Positions 1-10,353 of a stretch of 64,000 nucleotides of DNA are shown here, piece after piece (within the stretch, counting starts at the first letter, position 1; each line of letters begins with the position of its first letter). Under the pieces are notes generated by a model. That model was given only the letters and a program-made list of their open reading frames with translations. It ran no database searches and was not told the DNA's origin. The stretch is taken from NCBI GenBank assembly GCA_025617745.1, contig CM046867.1, positions 31,674,705 through 31,738,704 of the forward strand, written 5' to 3'. Made by a program: the position numbers and the translations under genes. The DNA comes from Heliocidaris erythrogramma (lineage: Eukaryota; Echinodermata; Echinoidea; Camarodonta; Echinometridae).

Positions 1-43
1 ATTTGACCCTGTCTGTAGCATCAGCAGAATACACATTCTCAAA
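1..43 (-). CDS. Possible next formin exon, cut by the window edge
   Basis: On the minus strand a T-rich tract ends in GACCATTGCAG and is followed by 14 open codons reading FENVYSADATDRVK plus one base before the window ends. The acceptor is good and phase 0 is open, which is the phase exon C leaves. The residues do not obviously resemble what follows HVLF in INF2, so the assignment to the same gene rests on position and phase only. It may instead be a lineage-specific exon or a chance frame. Confidence 0.35.
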
Positions 44-1759
44 CTGCAATGGTCAAATAACCAGTAAAAAATAAATAAATAAATAATATTTACATTATTG
101 TTTCCTGCCGATGTATTATTCAAACCGGTCAACATTTACGCAGACGATATGCAGACGCTATTAATGGACACTTCTTGTTGGCGGGAAGCGTTCCGGAACA
201 TTGTTGAAGGGCCGCTTTCTTGTGTTGTTAATTGACCAAAAAACAACGAGAGGCCAGGCGATTTCCAAGAGCATGATCGATCGGGCATTGCCCTTATTTA
301 AACAGTGAGTATAAAGTGCAATGTCAGTAACATTGGTCAGAGGCGACACAAGGGCAAAGGGGGGGGGGGGGGGATGGTCTCGGACAAATTCTGACGAAAA
401 CTTTGCAAAATTTGCAAATACGTAATATAAAGTTCGATATATATGTACATGTAGACTTTCCAAGTTGCACAAAAGGCTACGGAAAAGAGGTCATTAGACT
501 TTAGCATATGCCAACAAGGGTAAAAGCTGTCAACAGATCCGACAGTTTCCCAGGACAGTGTGAAAACGGGTCCTCAATCTGTCAAATTTACCGACATGAA
601 AACGATATCATGGATGTGCGCATAAAACTATTGAGTGCGTGCGAAAGGGGGGGGGGGGGGGGGGGGTAGACTCACACACCACCCCTCTATACCTCTACCA
701 TAACAGCACCCCTGCCCTGACATTGGTCTGCCGACCAAGAAGAATATTAACCTTAACTTTTTATGAACGATATTTCCTTCCTTCCCAAATCAACATCTGA
801 AGATTGGATTATAGAGGAAATGTATCCAGTGGATGAATTGCTGAAGCAAACCGAAAGACAATTAGTAATTTTGGGGCAGGAAGAATAGAATGGTTTGAAA
901 AAGAAATGAAAGACGAATGCAAATTTCGTATGAAATATTGGTGATTATGAGGTTTTAAATCGGTATAATATCCGCTTCTAATGACAGACATTAGTAATGC
1001 TCTGTGGGCTTTGAATGATAAACCTAAAAATAAGGTCATCTCTTTTAAACCATCATATTGCAATGCTTGTATCTTTTGTCTATTTAGCGAATGAGTATTG
1101 AAGCAAAAGACGAATGAAAAAGGAGTGTGTGTCCATTTGCCTTCAAGCTACATTCCTTTTACATATATATCTACCACCGATTAACCCTGTGACATTTTGT
1201 GGTTCAAAATTGGGATAAATATCTGTATATCCATTGGCGGATTTAGAGGCAAAATAGGCCCGTAACCCCCTCTTAAAACCAATGTGGCATACCATACGTA
1301 CACAAAAGAAAGACTGTTCCCCCTCCCTTCCCATCTCATTCTAATATATTTATTTTTACTCAACTTTGAAATTTCAGATCCAAAAGTCATCTGAAAATTT
1401 TACTAACGCTTTTTCTTTTCGCTTATACTTGTCTGAGATTTTTGTGTAAAATCATCAATTTAAAATTGAGATAACCTTTCCTCTTTTTCTCTCTCTTTGC
1501 TAGTCAGAAAGTGCCACTCACGCCTTTCACAAAATCCTGGATCCACCCTTATCATATAACCACAGAGTGTTCCGAGCTTTTTACAAAAGTACATAGGACA
1601 AAACTCTCGTGATTCGCGAGACCATAGATCATGTAGATGAAGGGAGCGAGATATCACGGGATTGGAAATGTAACAGCCCGGTTTTGTTCACTCTCCGTAC
1701 GAACTACGGTTCGGCTGCTGGGGGAAAATGACAAGCCCGACATCGATGAGGATACTAAC
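44..1759 (-). other. Intron or sequence downstream of formin exon C
   Basis: No gene is visible. It contains two poly(G) runs (359-373 and 647-666). The pair CCATTGGCGGATTTAG near 1229 and CTGGATCCACCC near 1540 resembles the ends of a degraded short interspersed element, but a matching inverted repeat is not clear. Confidence 0.4.
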
Positions 1760-1904
1760 CTGTTTGAAGAGTACATGGAAGACATCGCTATGGTTATTGA
1801 GGTCGACTTTTCTCGAACTCAGGAACTGCTCCTCGTCTGCCACCTTTTTATCGTCGAAGACATCCAACTGGACGACGAGGTCGAGGTCATCAGACTCCGT
1901 TTTT
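1760..1904 (-). CDS. Inverted-formin-like FH3 exon (exon C)
   Basis: A 145-nt exon on the minus strand. The acceptor is TTTCTAG after a pyrimidine-rich tract and the donor is GTTAGT. The first base completes the Arg codon begun in exon B and the next 48 codons end in phase 0. Residues begin KTESDDLDLVVQLDVFDD, pass through KKVADEEQFLSSRKVDLNNH and end SDVFHVLFKQ. This is the acidic helical segment of FH3; the pattern D.DL..QL..F......DEE......VD.....VF..LF.. is that of INF2. The opposite-strand frame over the same bases is a shadow. The next INF2-type segment is expected downstream (lower coordinates), but no sequence resembling it is present between here and position 1. A tandem repeat abuts the upstream intron side. 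Confidence 0.85.
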
Positions 1905-1954
1905 CTAGAAAGAAGAAATAAAAGAAATCGGAATGAGATGAGACGGGAGTTTAT

Positions 1955-2330
1955 ATCGATGAAGTGACTACCAATTTTTACTAGTCGGAATGAACAAAAC
2001 ACGCGACTATTTTGACCAACACCTCAAGACATAATCTACCAAGTCACTCAGCATGCTCAGGCTCTGTACAAGCAAGTTTCGAAAAGATTTTCCTGGGAAT
2101 TTACCGTTACTGAATACCATCTTTTACGATTCGAAATGAATACAAGCAACGACAATGTTGACCAACACCTCAAAACACATCTTCCAAGTCCTTCGGGGCC
2201 AGTATTCCAAATAGTGTACATATACTGGGAATTTACCATTAATGAATAACATTTTTTACTATTCGAAATGAATAAAAGTAACGTAGACTTCGACCAACAC
2301 CTCAAAAACACATCTTCGTACGTCCCTCAG
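1955..2330. repeat. Diverged tandem repeat, about 2.5 units of 130-146 bp
   Basis: The block GACCAACACCTCA recurs at 2014, 2160 and 2292, each time preceded by a variant of TTTTTACNATTCGAAATGAA and followed by an ACATCTTC-like stretch. The spacing is 146 and then 132 bp. The array lies in the 7-kb formin intron, starting about 50 bp outside the acceptor of exon C. Confidence 0.75.
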
Positions 2331-4263
2331 TGTCAGATTAAGTAGGTTAAACGTAAACAAACCTTTAAAGCTCTTAATTGTACTCTCCTGTCAGTCAAGT
2401 TATACTTCCATAAACTTTATTTTGATGGTATGTGTCACCGAGGCATGTCTGACTGAGAAGTGAGTTCACAGATTATTTTGTTAAAGCATTGCTAGCAAAT
2501 GTGAATTAAGTGAGTCTGATTATTATTTCATAATTTCATTTGAAGAGTCGTGCATGCAGAAGAGTGTTAAAAGCATATGATAAATGTAACGTCCTTCTGG
2601 CTCTCAACAGACGAATTAGCTAGAGGTTACCAAATTAAACTGTATCAGATAAAAGGACGTCAGATATCTTTAAAAAGATACCAAAGATACTGTATTGCAT
2701 AGGTCACATACGGACAGACATTGCAAAGATATATATAAAAAGAGAGAAAATAGAATAAACGGATTTAAATATAGCTAATATTTGCAGAGATAGAAATAGG
2801 CGATATTTCTCACAATTCCAACATCACCTTTGGCGATAGGTCATTTTCGTGATATATCAAGATTCTGTCCAAGTCTCCCGTAGCTTCCACAATTTTATGA
2901 AAAAGTTATTTCCATAGGTTATTTCAGTCTTTCTACAGCGCAGATAACCTTAATGAGGTCAGTGGGATGACAATTAACATGATAAAGTAGATAAGAAATA
3001 TGTATTGTTATATTTTATGTAGGGGTCATAACAGTGGTGTAGTTACGAGGGGGGGGGGGGGGGGGCACGGATGCACATTCCCCCAACAAATGACGAAAAA
3101 AGAACAAGGAGAACAAAGAAGGAGGACGAAATGGAGATGGGAAGGCAATTTAAAAAGGAGATGTGATTCAATTCGACACCCCCCTTTACACAATGACCTT
3201 GTTCTCTCACATTTCATCAACCCAGTATGACATGTGCCCACCCCACACACCCACAACCCCTCCCATAATAATACCAGTGTTCCCTAATGCTGAACCCACT
3301 GTACGTCATTGCGTAAGTAGAAAGATTAAGTATATGGGGAGTTCTATACTTTTTTCAGTTCAGACATCACGAGAGAGAATCCTGTGGTAGATTAATATAA
3401 TTTTCTTTATGATGTCCTTCCGACTTTCAAACACACTAAAATCACAATTATTGCACCGTTGCTAGTTCATTTTCAGTACAGGGTCACGTAATAAACGGTA
3501 ATTTTCTCATTCTTTAGGATAACCCTCTGATTTTTAAACACGACAAAGATTTTTTTTTCGACGAGACATTGGTGAACATGACACGCAATGTCATAATGAC
3601 GTGGGAGTTCATTTCTTGAGCAATAAACTGAATAAAAGTTAAATTGAAAAGACGCCAAATCCCCCCACGAAAGAAACGGGATCAAAGAAAGGTGAGGGAC
3701 AACCTCATTGAACTTCCCAGGCACATGAAATTCATTGTTTATTCAAATCTCTCATCAATGGACTATGAATATCATATTGATGACTCATAATCCCAACAAT
3801 AGCATGTTTGATTAAGAGAAAAGGCTTGTACAAATAAGATTACATATTTAACGGTATTTTTAGTCGGGAGACGCCATCAAAATCTCAATATTTTCCCTCA
3901 AAAATGCATATTTGTATTGGTCCAAATCAATACACTCTCCGCCCAATCCGTAAATTTGCTTATTTTCTTCAAGTGCGCAGCATAAGCAGATAGTACCTTT
4001 CATATTTACTATACTTCATTTTGATTAAAAACCGCTAGAATTCAAACTATGTCAAGAAGTTATGAGAAAGAGGTGAAATGAAAAGACAGGGGAAAGGACT
4101 AATGCAGTAAAGAGTACTGTCAGTGGTTCAATGTATTATATAAAACTATTATCTAAATGGTTTGAAAAATGAATTGGAAATTGAATATCATATGACATGA
4201 CAGGGAAATCTCAGCTACATGTATGCAGCGACATTTAGAGAGGGGAAAGGGAAAGTAGATGGA
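2331..4263. other. Intronic sequence, no gene seen
   Basis: AT-rich sequence without a convincing exon. It carries a probable poly(G)-bearing short element near 3032-3282 (listed separately) and short chance frames only. Confidence 0.5.
3032..3282. mobile_element. Probable member of the CAGTGGYGTAG poly(G) MITE-like family
   Basis: Starts CAGTGGTGTAG, soon followed by a 17-base G run at 3049-3065. Its interior (GACCTTGTTCTCTCACATTTC and following) is recognisably the reverse complement of the interior of the element at 10125-10353. The right end is uncertain; CCAGTG at about 3277-3282 is the best candidate for the matching inverted end. Confidence 0.45.
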
Positions 4264-4415
4264 AAAGGAGGGAGAGAGATGGGGAAATGAGGAGATGGGG
4301 AGGGAGTAGGAGAGTGGGAGAGGGAGTAGGAGAGTGGGAGAGAGAGAGAGCGAAAGAGCAAGAGAGTGGGAGATGGAGGGAGAGAAAGAGCGCGCGAATG
4401 AGAGAGAGAGATGGA
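4264..4415. repeat. GA-rich microsatellite/minisatellite
   Basis: Purine-rich tract with repeats of GGAGTAGGAGAGTGGGAGA and (GA)n. It directly abuts the (AATTC)n tail of the next element. Confidence 0.9.
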
Positions 4416-4600
4416 GAATTCAATTCAATTCAATTCAATTTATTTCAAACACATAATAAAAGACAGGTCATACAAACTTAGTACATTAAAAAAGCCAGAG
4501 TGTAAACATTACAGCAAAAAAACATACAAATTATGTAGAACAAAACATTACAGAGACAATCTTATTATGTGATTGGCGAAAGCTGAAAAGAGCAAGTCTT
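4416..4600 (-). mobile_element. 3' end of a CR1/L2-like LINE or SINE, minus strand
   Basis: Begins on the plus strand with (AATTC)n and continues ATTTATTTCAAACACATAAT. Read on the minus strand this is a 3' tail of the form GTTTGAAATAAATTGAATTG repeated, typical of non-LTR elements of the CR1/L2 group that end in short tandem repeats rather than poly(A). Only the 3' end is present; no coding part was seen. The inner boundary near 4600 is approximate. The GA tract resumes at about 4609. Confidence 0.55.
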
Positions 4601-4608
4601 ATATACTG

Positions 4609-5777
4609 AGAGAGAGAGAGATAGACAGAAAGAGATGGGATCAACAGAGACAAGAGAGGAAGAAAAGAGGCCGATAAAATTGAAAACTAGGGCTGGATTT
4701 TTAATACCTAAATATTCATATCTTTGTCATTTGGTACACCCAAAGCTCACCATCCCCTTACTCGTTTCCATTCAGCATCTGCATCACTCCACGGCTGACA
4801 CCAGGGGTTCCAATGTGTGCGAAGAGATACACCCATTATTTGTCACCATGTTTATTGGCAACATTAAATTGCCCTTCTCTATATCACTATAGTATCAGAT
4901 ATGCACTTAATTGTTATTCCACCCGATAAGGACCTGCGTCTGTACTCAGTGGTTCATTAACCCGTTGTCAAGGCAACTGTTTCATGGTTGATTTTTAACG
5001 AGGGAGCACCATTACGTATAAAAAATATCAACATATAATAAGTTCAGTATCGGTATATTGTCATTCATCCTGTCAGCATAATAGTTAAAAGATGGATGAA
5101 AATACCATGCAAGCAGCCTTAATGAGGGGGATGCCGCAAGGCCATGTTTCACTCAATTTGCACCAAGGGTATACATATTCCTGCCGGTAAGCTTGGGTAT
5201 ATGATCAGATGATGCCATTTTATAGTGTTTGTTCTTTCATTGTCAATGTCCATTTACCTAAAAAAAAAAGGGGGGAGTCTATTTGAGCATACACCAGCCA
5301 TGAAGGCATCCCACGCACAAACCCTATAATAAATTCAAGGCAATATATTATGGCGACCATTATGAAAACGGAGCACGTACTTGTAAAGCTATTTCATATT
5401 CGAACCACGCACAGCTTATATCAACGTATAAACTTTATGAATGACAGGAGCTACCGGTATAAATGGACACTGTTTGCAGAGGAAAGATTTACCGGGAAAG
5501 GCAAATCGCAAAAAATCTTTAATATTACGGATCAAAAAGGAGAGGGGGAGAAAAAAGCTGACCCCGACCTTGTGTTGACCTTCAGCGTGGATAGAATAAA
5601 TTTAATGTTTAACCGCTTTTTCTTATAAGGTCACGTTTGACCATGATACTATGCCAATTTGAGCGATTTTTCTCCCCTATCAAATTGCAATCAATGTCAT
5701 ATATTCCCGGGGAATAATAACAATTTTACAGCCGACCGTCAATATACAAAGCATTTACATATGATTTCAGTAGTAAT
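4609..5777. other. Intronic sequence, no gene seen
   Basis: Starts with a short GA tract. Otherwise mixed sequence with chance frames only. An X-box-like inverted motif GTTGTCAAGGCAAC is at 4964-4977. Confidence 0.5.
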
Positions 5778-6175
5778 ACATGGTAAGGTGGAAGGAGAGA
5801 GGAAGGGAGAGAGGAAGGGTGAGAAGGGGATAGAGAAGTAGATCTATGCAGATGTAGAGACAGCGAGGGATAGATAGGGAGAGAGATAGATAGTGAAAGA
5901 GAGCGAGAGAGGGAGAGAGAGAGAGAGAGAGAGAGAGACGGGGGAAGATGGAGAGGCCGAGGGTGGGCGGAGTGAAGCCGCGGAGAGAGAGAGAACGGCA
6001 AACAAGTATCGAATTAAATGAGAGAGAGAGAGAGAGAGAGAGAGGGAGATGCGGACAGAAATACAAAAAGATAATGACAGAGAGAATGAGAGAAAAAAGA
6101 AATGAAGAGTTAGAGAGAGAGGGGAGAGAGAGAGAGAGAGGGGAGAGAGAAAGAGTGAGGGAGAGAGAGAGAGAG

Positions 6176-6228
<53 letters not shown>

Positions 6229-6236
6229 TGGATAGA
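5778..6236. repeat. Long (GA)n microsatellite block
   Basis: About 460 bp of GA/GGGA/GATA repeats with few interruptions. It creates long shadow frames on both strands (Ser-Leu on minus, Arg-Glu on plus) that are not genes. Confidence 0.95.
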
Positions 6237-8266
6237 GAATGACCACTAATCATATCGAACGAAAGATTTTTGTAAGTAGAAAATAATACACTACAACGTT
6301 TCCTATATTCATTACATATCTTTGCAAAAAAAAAAAAAAAAATTGCTCTCTAGAAAAAGTGTCATCAATTTTGAATCCAAAGTCTTTAAATGAGAAACAA
6401 CATGCTTTGTGTCTCGGATAAATCTCTTTAAAATAAAGGCCACGAAATTCAGTATTCAATCCTTTTAAAAAGTGATCTCCTAAGCTGCTTATATATTGTG
6501 CTATATAGTAAGTTCATACGAAGAATTTCGCACTATAACCAGGGAAGTGTTAAGCATGCGGATAGTGCGCGTGAATAATAAAAAAAAACAAGCAACATGT
6601 GTGTAAAGCTCCATTGTATTAGTGTATAGTATATCAAGTATAATCGGTATAAGGTCGGATAATCACCTGATACTGATAGTAGAATTGTAAATGATTAATT
6701 CCTCTTCGAGAACGAAACGGGAGATGATTGACGACCATAGAGATACATACTAATTATATGTATCTCTATGTTGACGACCTACTTAAATAGCGGAGGAGTC
6801 GATAGAGACAACTTCACTTTAAAGAGAATATTGACTTGACTAGTACTTTATAATCAATGCAATTCTTGAGCTTTCCCCTGCTTCTTATTCCAAAGTGGGA
6901 AAACAATAAATGCAATGTCCCATGAAAAAATTTCTCTTGAAGTGCTGTCATTTTCAAATATCATTACAAATAGTTTACAGTTTTGGACCAAATTTCAATG
7001 ACACATTAATTTTTTGTGTAGTCCCGCATACCTATATACACGTATATAAAGTAGGCTTCTTTTCATTGTTGGTGAAAATCATGTTGATTCCAAACCCCAT
7101 CATAATACACAAAATTTCATATTGATTTTACATAATGACCAGTCACTTTCATGCAGCATAACATTATCTTTAATCTCTTTTCAAAAAAAATCACGATGAC
7201 TGCGTATGAAATTCTTCTTGATTGCATGCACAAGATGCTTACATTTATCATGCACATGCAATGCAATTGTTCTTATGGAAACTGTGTCAACGAGATCCGT
7301 CCATCATCGGGAATGTTGTCTGCATGACCCTGGTATATTCAGTGCCCCAAACATCATGTTTTTCAACATTGCATGTCTACCTTCATCATAAATTCGTTTA
7401 AAATATGTCATGATTGTTTTTCAAAAAGGATGGATATGCGGAAAATAGGATGTATCTTAACAATGTAAATTTGACAATGAACTTCGGCTTCGCTTATCAA
7501 TCTTTTACAGTGCTTGCACTTTTTAGGCGCCATTTCCTAAATTTTTCTACAAAAGAAAACTATATTAAAGGTCTGTTTACACATGGCTGTGATGTTTTGA
7601 TGATATCGACATATGTTAACGTTCGTCTCATGTACAATGAATTTTAATTCATTCGTGTACCTTTAACTGGTGGCAAAGTGTGCTGGCAATTAACATCATA
7701 TCTAATCAAACAGGCTTGTTAGAAAAACTTCCTCGAGCTAACAAAGGGGGTTAAATACGGTGCAGACTCCAGTAGATACACTCCATCGTGATAACATGGA
7801 CTGTAAAAGCAGATTTAGAAGCGATATATTCATTGATGTATTCACAAGGTTATATTTGGTTCATGGTGTTCCAAAACGAAAGCATAGAAGCCCCACCTTT
7901 ATGCCATGGTCAAATCACAGACCTCGGGTTAGGGTTAGGTTTAATGTTAGGGTTAGCTAAAAACTCTAGTCTTTGGATTTAGGTTTTACTGTAGTGAAGT
8001 GTTGGTCAACCAACGGACACATGGTTATGTTCTGATGTTGGGATATGCGAAATGTGTTTCAAAAGCAAGGGGTTCTGCTCGAGATCATTCTCCGTCTATC
8101 GACGCCATTTTCTGTACATGCTTTAAAATACAGACCACCCTATTGTAATGGTGGCCTTACCCAGGAAGGTCATCTGTCACTCTGTGGCCCGTGGCCCGGT
8201 CATTTTAGGGTCTACTAGATTTACATATACAGACCACCAAAATAATGTACGCTGTTATCACTGGCG
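6237..8266. other. Intronic sequence, no gene seen
   Basis: No convincing exon on either strand. Holds a 35-bp palindrome with flanking direct repeats at 6728-6779 and a short TTAGGG-like stretch at 7925-7957. Confidence 0.5.
6728..6779. repeat. Perfect 14-bp-arm palindrome flanked by 9-bp direct repeats
   Basis: CATAGAGATACATA at 6736-6749 is followed after 7 bases by its exact reverse complement at 6757-6770. The sequence TTGACGACC occurs directly on both sides (6728-6736 and 6771-6779, the first overlapping the arm by one base). The layout resembles a tiny insertion with its target duplication. Confidence 0.7.
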
Positions 8267-8438
8267 CTGACGGATTCATGGGGGACACGTGTGCGTGCTC
8301 CCTCCCCCTTTAAAAAAATCCCCAACTTGCATATCATAAGTACACGACCAAGAAAATGTTCGAGCCTTTTTTGTTTAGTCATTGACATTGTTATTTTAGA
8401 ATTGTGCCCCCCCCCCTGAAAAATCTTGGATCCGTCCT
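8267..8438. mobile_element. Short inverted-repeat element with C-run (MITE-like)
   Basis: Left end CTGACGGATTCATGGGGG and right end AATCTTGGATCCGTCCTAA form an imperfect inverted pair around (G)ACGGAT(T/C)CA. The interior has a C run near 8407-8416. Short size and absence of coding sequence suggest a non-autonomous DNA element; the boundaries are approximate. Confidence 0.4.
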
Positions 8439-8646
8439 AATGCTCTTATTATCTTGTCACATGATGAACAGGTAATGAGAGCAGACTAATTTTTCTCAAC
8501 ATGTTCTTTGTGATTATGGCATATGCGTATCACAAAACAGCCAATAATCATGCATAATCATGATAATACTGTTTAAAACATAAAGCTAGGACTAAAATGT
8601 GCATAATCATCCAGTTTCCATCATCCCCACATGTAGACAAACAAAT

Positions 8647-8768
8647 GTTATACCCCCCCCCCCAAAAAAAAAAAAAAAATGATTCGATGCATTCCAATGA
8701 CGCGATTTGATACTCTGTATTGTATTTCTTATGAATTATACAATTAATGCTACAACCCCCCCCCCCCC

Positions 8769-8797
<29 letters not shown>
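8647..8797. repeat. Two C(n)A(n) homopolymer pairs
   Basis: Two runs of about 10-12 C directly followed by about 16 or more A lie roughly 110 bp apart. They look like a duplicated homopolymer junction. The nearby minus-strand frame with poly-Phe is an artefact of these runs. Confidence 0.8.
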
Positions 8798-8800
<3 letters not shown>

Positions 8801-8907
8801 ATGATATATTTTCTACCTACAGGCCTATCAGCCTATGGCTATAATGATTCTATAACATATTCAATCAGTTCATATTCGAGTAAAGAATCAACATGTTTTC
8901 CGCTTAC

Positions 8908-8941
8908 CTTAGATTTGTGAGTATATCCAGAAGCTTTAGAC
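8908..8941 (-). CDS. 34-nt microexon of the inverted-formin-like gene (exon B)
   Basis: A very small internal exon bounded on the minus strand by acceptor CTTTCTAG and donor GTAAGC. It holds 2 + 30 + 2 nt. Joined to the phase-1 G of exon A it reads G-LKLLDILTNL plus the first two bases of Arg. The assembled stretch RNEFNGLKLLDILTNLRKTE matches the INF2/FH3 pattern RNEF.GL.LLD(V/I)L..LR without gaps. That match, rather than length, is what identifies it, since it is too short for ORF finding. It sits about 18.3 kb from exon A and 7.0 kb from exon C. Skipping it would shift the frame (34 is not a multiple of 3), so any skipped transcript would be non-productive. Confidence 0.85.
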
Positions 8942-10124
8942 CTAGAAAGTTAAAGAAAAGAGAGAAAAAATGTGATAATTAATTATCAAATGATGTCATT
9001 AAATCTTAAAGTATGTGTGTATTTGTATTACATATTATTATCAAGTAAGACCGTTGTACAAAATCAACTGAATGCATGTAGTATTATTCAGAATTATAAT
9101 CATAATCCGCTCATACTATGATCATTTTCGACGTAGTTCGCACCCACTCACCATTAATTTAATGAGTGCTAACGCGTCCACTTGGTCACCTATCATGCCT
9201 ATCCACTTCATAATATGGGATAGGGTTGCGGTGAGTTTGAAGTAAGAATACCACACCTGACTCAACACTGCTCAGTTACAGCTTGCACTCATTATTACTT
9301 CGTTTCTACACTCATAACCACAACAAATGAAGAGGGCATAACAAGTGCCCAACCAAGACGATCAGAGAGACGACTTCGGCAAACATCTCCTCCCCAGGAG
9401 TTTCATCTCGTAGATGGCATAACTCCCTGAAAATACCAAGATCTTTTTGCGGCCGCACCTAAACAGGACGGGTACTGACAAGGGCCTTCTTGGTTTTGCC
9501 TGAAAGACTGGTGGTGTGATCGCGAAGGGCAGATTCTCTTTTTTTCCTGCAACCTTCCAGCAACTGTAGCCGATAACTATCTAGGGACCCAAGTTATATA
9601 CATGGTGAGGATGACAGGGAGCGTGATCATTTCCATATTGCTTCGGAATTTCGTTGAAGTTTGATGATGGAGAATTATTGAGATGGGTGGGGAGATGAAC
9701 TATTTATGGCAGGTTTGGGCTGAAGAAGAGGGGGGGGGGGTGGTGGTCTAGGAAGAACTGAATCCCTTGTGGGCCTGCATTGTCATATTTATTTGGGAGG
9801 AAACGAATGGGTAGATTCTGAAAGAGGGGTAGTGGAATAACTTGAATCCCCCGCAAATAGGACGTTAGCACATACATTGTATGTCTTGCTGAAATAGTAG
9901 TGGCCTCGTGGGTTAAGAAACGTCCATTTCCCTTCTTAATTATGAGTTTCCCTTCCTTAGACTAAACCAAGCACTCCACTGACTCAAAGGAATACATGAA
10001 GAGACGATGGTTTTAAGACTTAACAATCGACACCTTCGTGTGGAACGCCTCATATTCCATTGACAAATCACTTAGTTTTACATACAGGCCTATCATGATT
10101 AAACCTCAAGACTTTCTGTTGGTG
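8942..10124. other. Intronic sequence, no gene seen
   Basis: Immediately upstream of the formin 34-nt exon. Around 9330-9560 the GC content rises and a minus-strand frame of about 55 codons stays open, but no splice sites or family support it. A poly(G) run is at 9730-9740. Confidence 0.4.
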
Positions 10125-10353
10125 CTCAGTGGGGTAGCCATGGAGGGGGGGGGGGGGCACTGGTGCAGGGGGGCACCTGTACGAGTTTAATGAAATACAA
10201 AAGAACAAGGCCGTCGAGTCGGGTGAAGATGTGGAAGTCGAAAGGGGTGCAATCTTCTTCTGGTGCCTTGCCCCTTTTCCCCCTTCTCTGTCTCCTTTTT
10301 TTCGCCGTTCGATGGGGGTGTCCCAAATGCCCCCTTTTTGCTACGCCACTGAC
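10125..10353. mobile_element. Poly(G)-bearing MITE-like element
   Basis: Ends CTCAGTGGGGTAGC at left and GCTACGCCACTGAC at right are inverted copies with few mismatches. GGTG (possibly GGTGCT) occurs directly outside both ends, consistent with a target duplication. A 13-base G run lies just inside the left end. Non-coding, 229 bp. It belongs to the family also seen near 3032, 25017, 47794, 48671 and 50387. Confidence 0.65.

Noticed and set aside
1637-1921. 94-codon plus-strand frame over formin exon C
   Set aside because: Shadow of the real minus-strand exon, which has homology, splice sites and phase agreement.
5767-6246. 159-codon minus-strand Ser/Leu-rich frame and its plus-strand Arg/Glu-rich counterpart
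   Set aside because: Both are direct translations of a (GA)n microsatellite.
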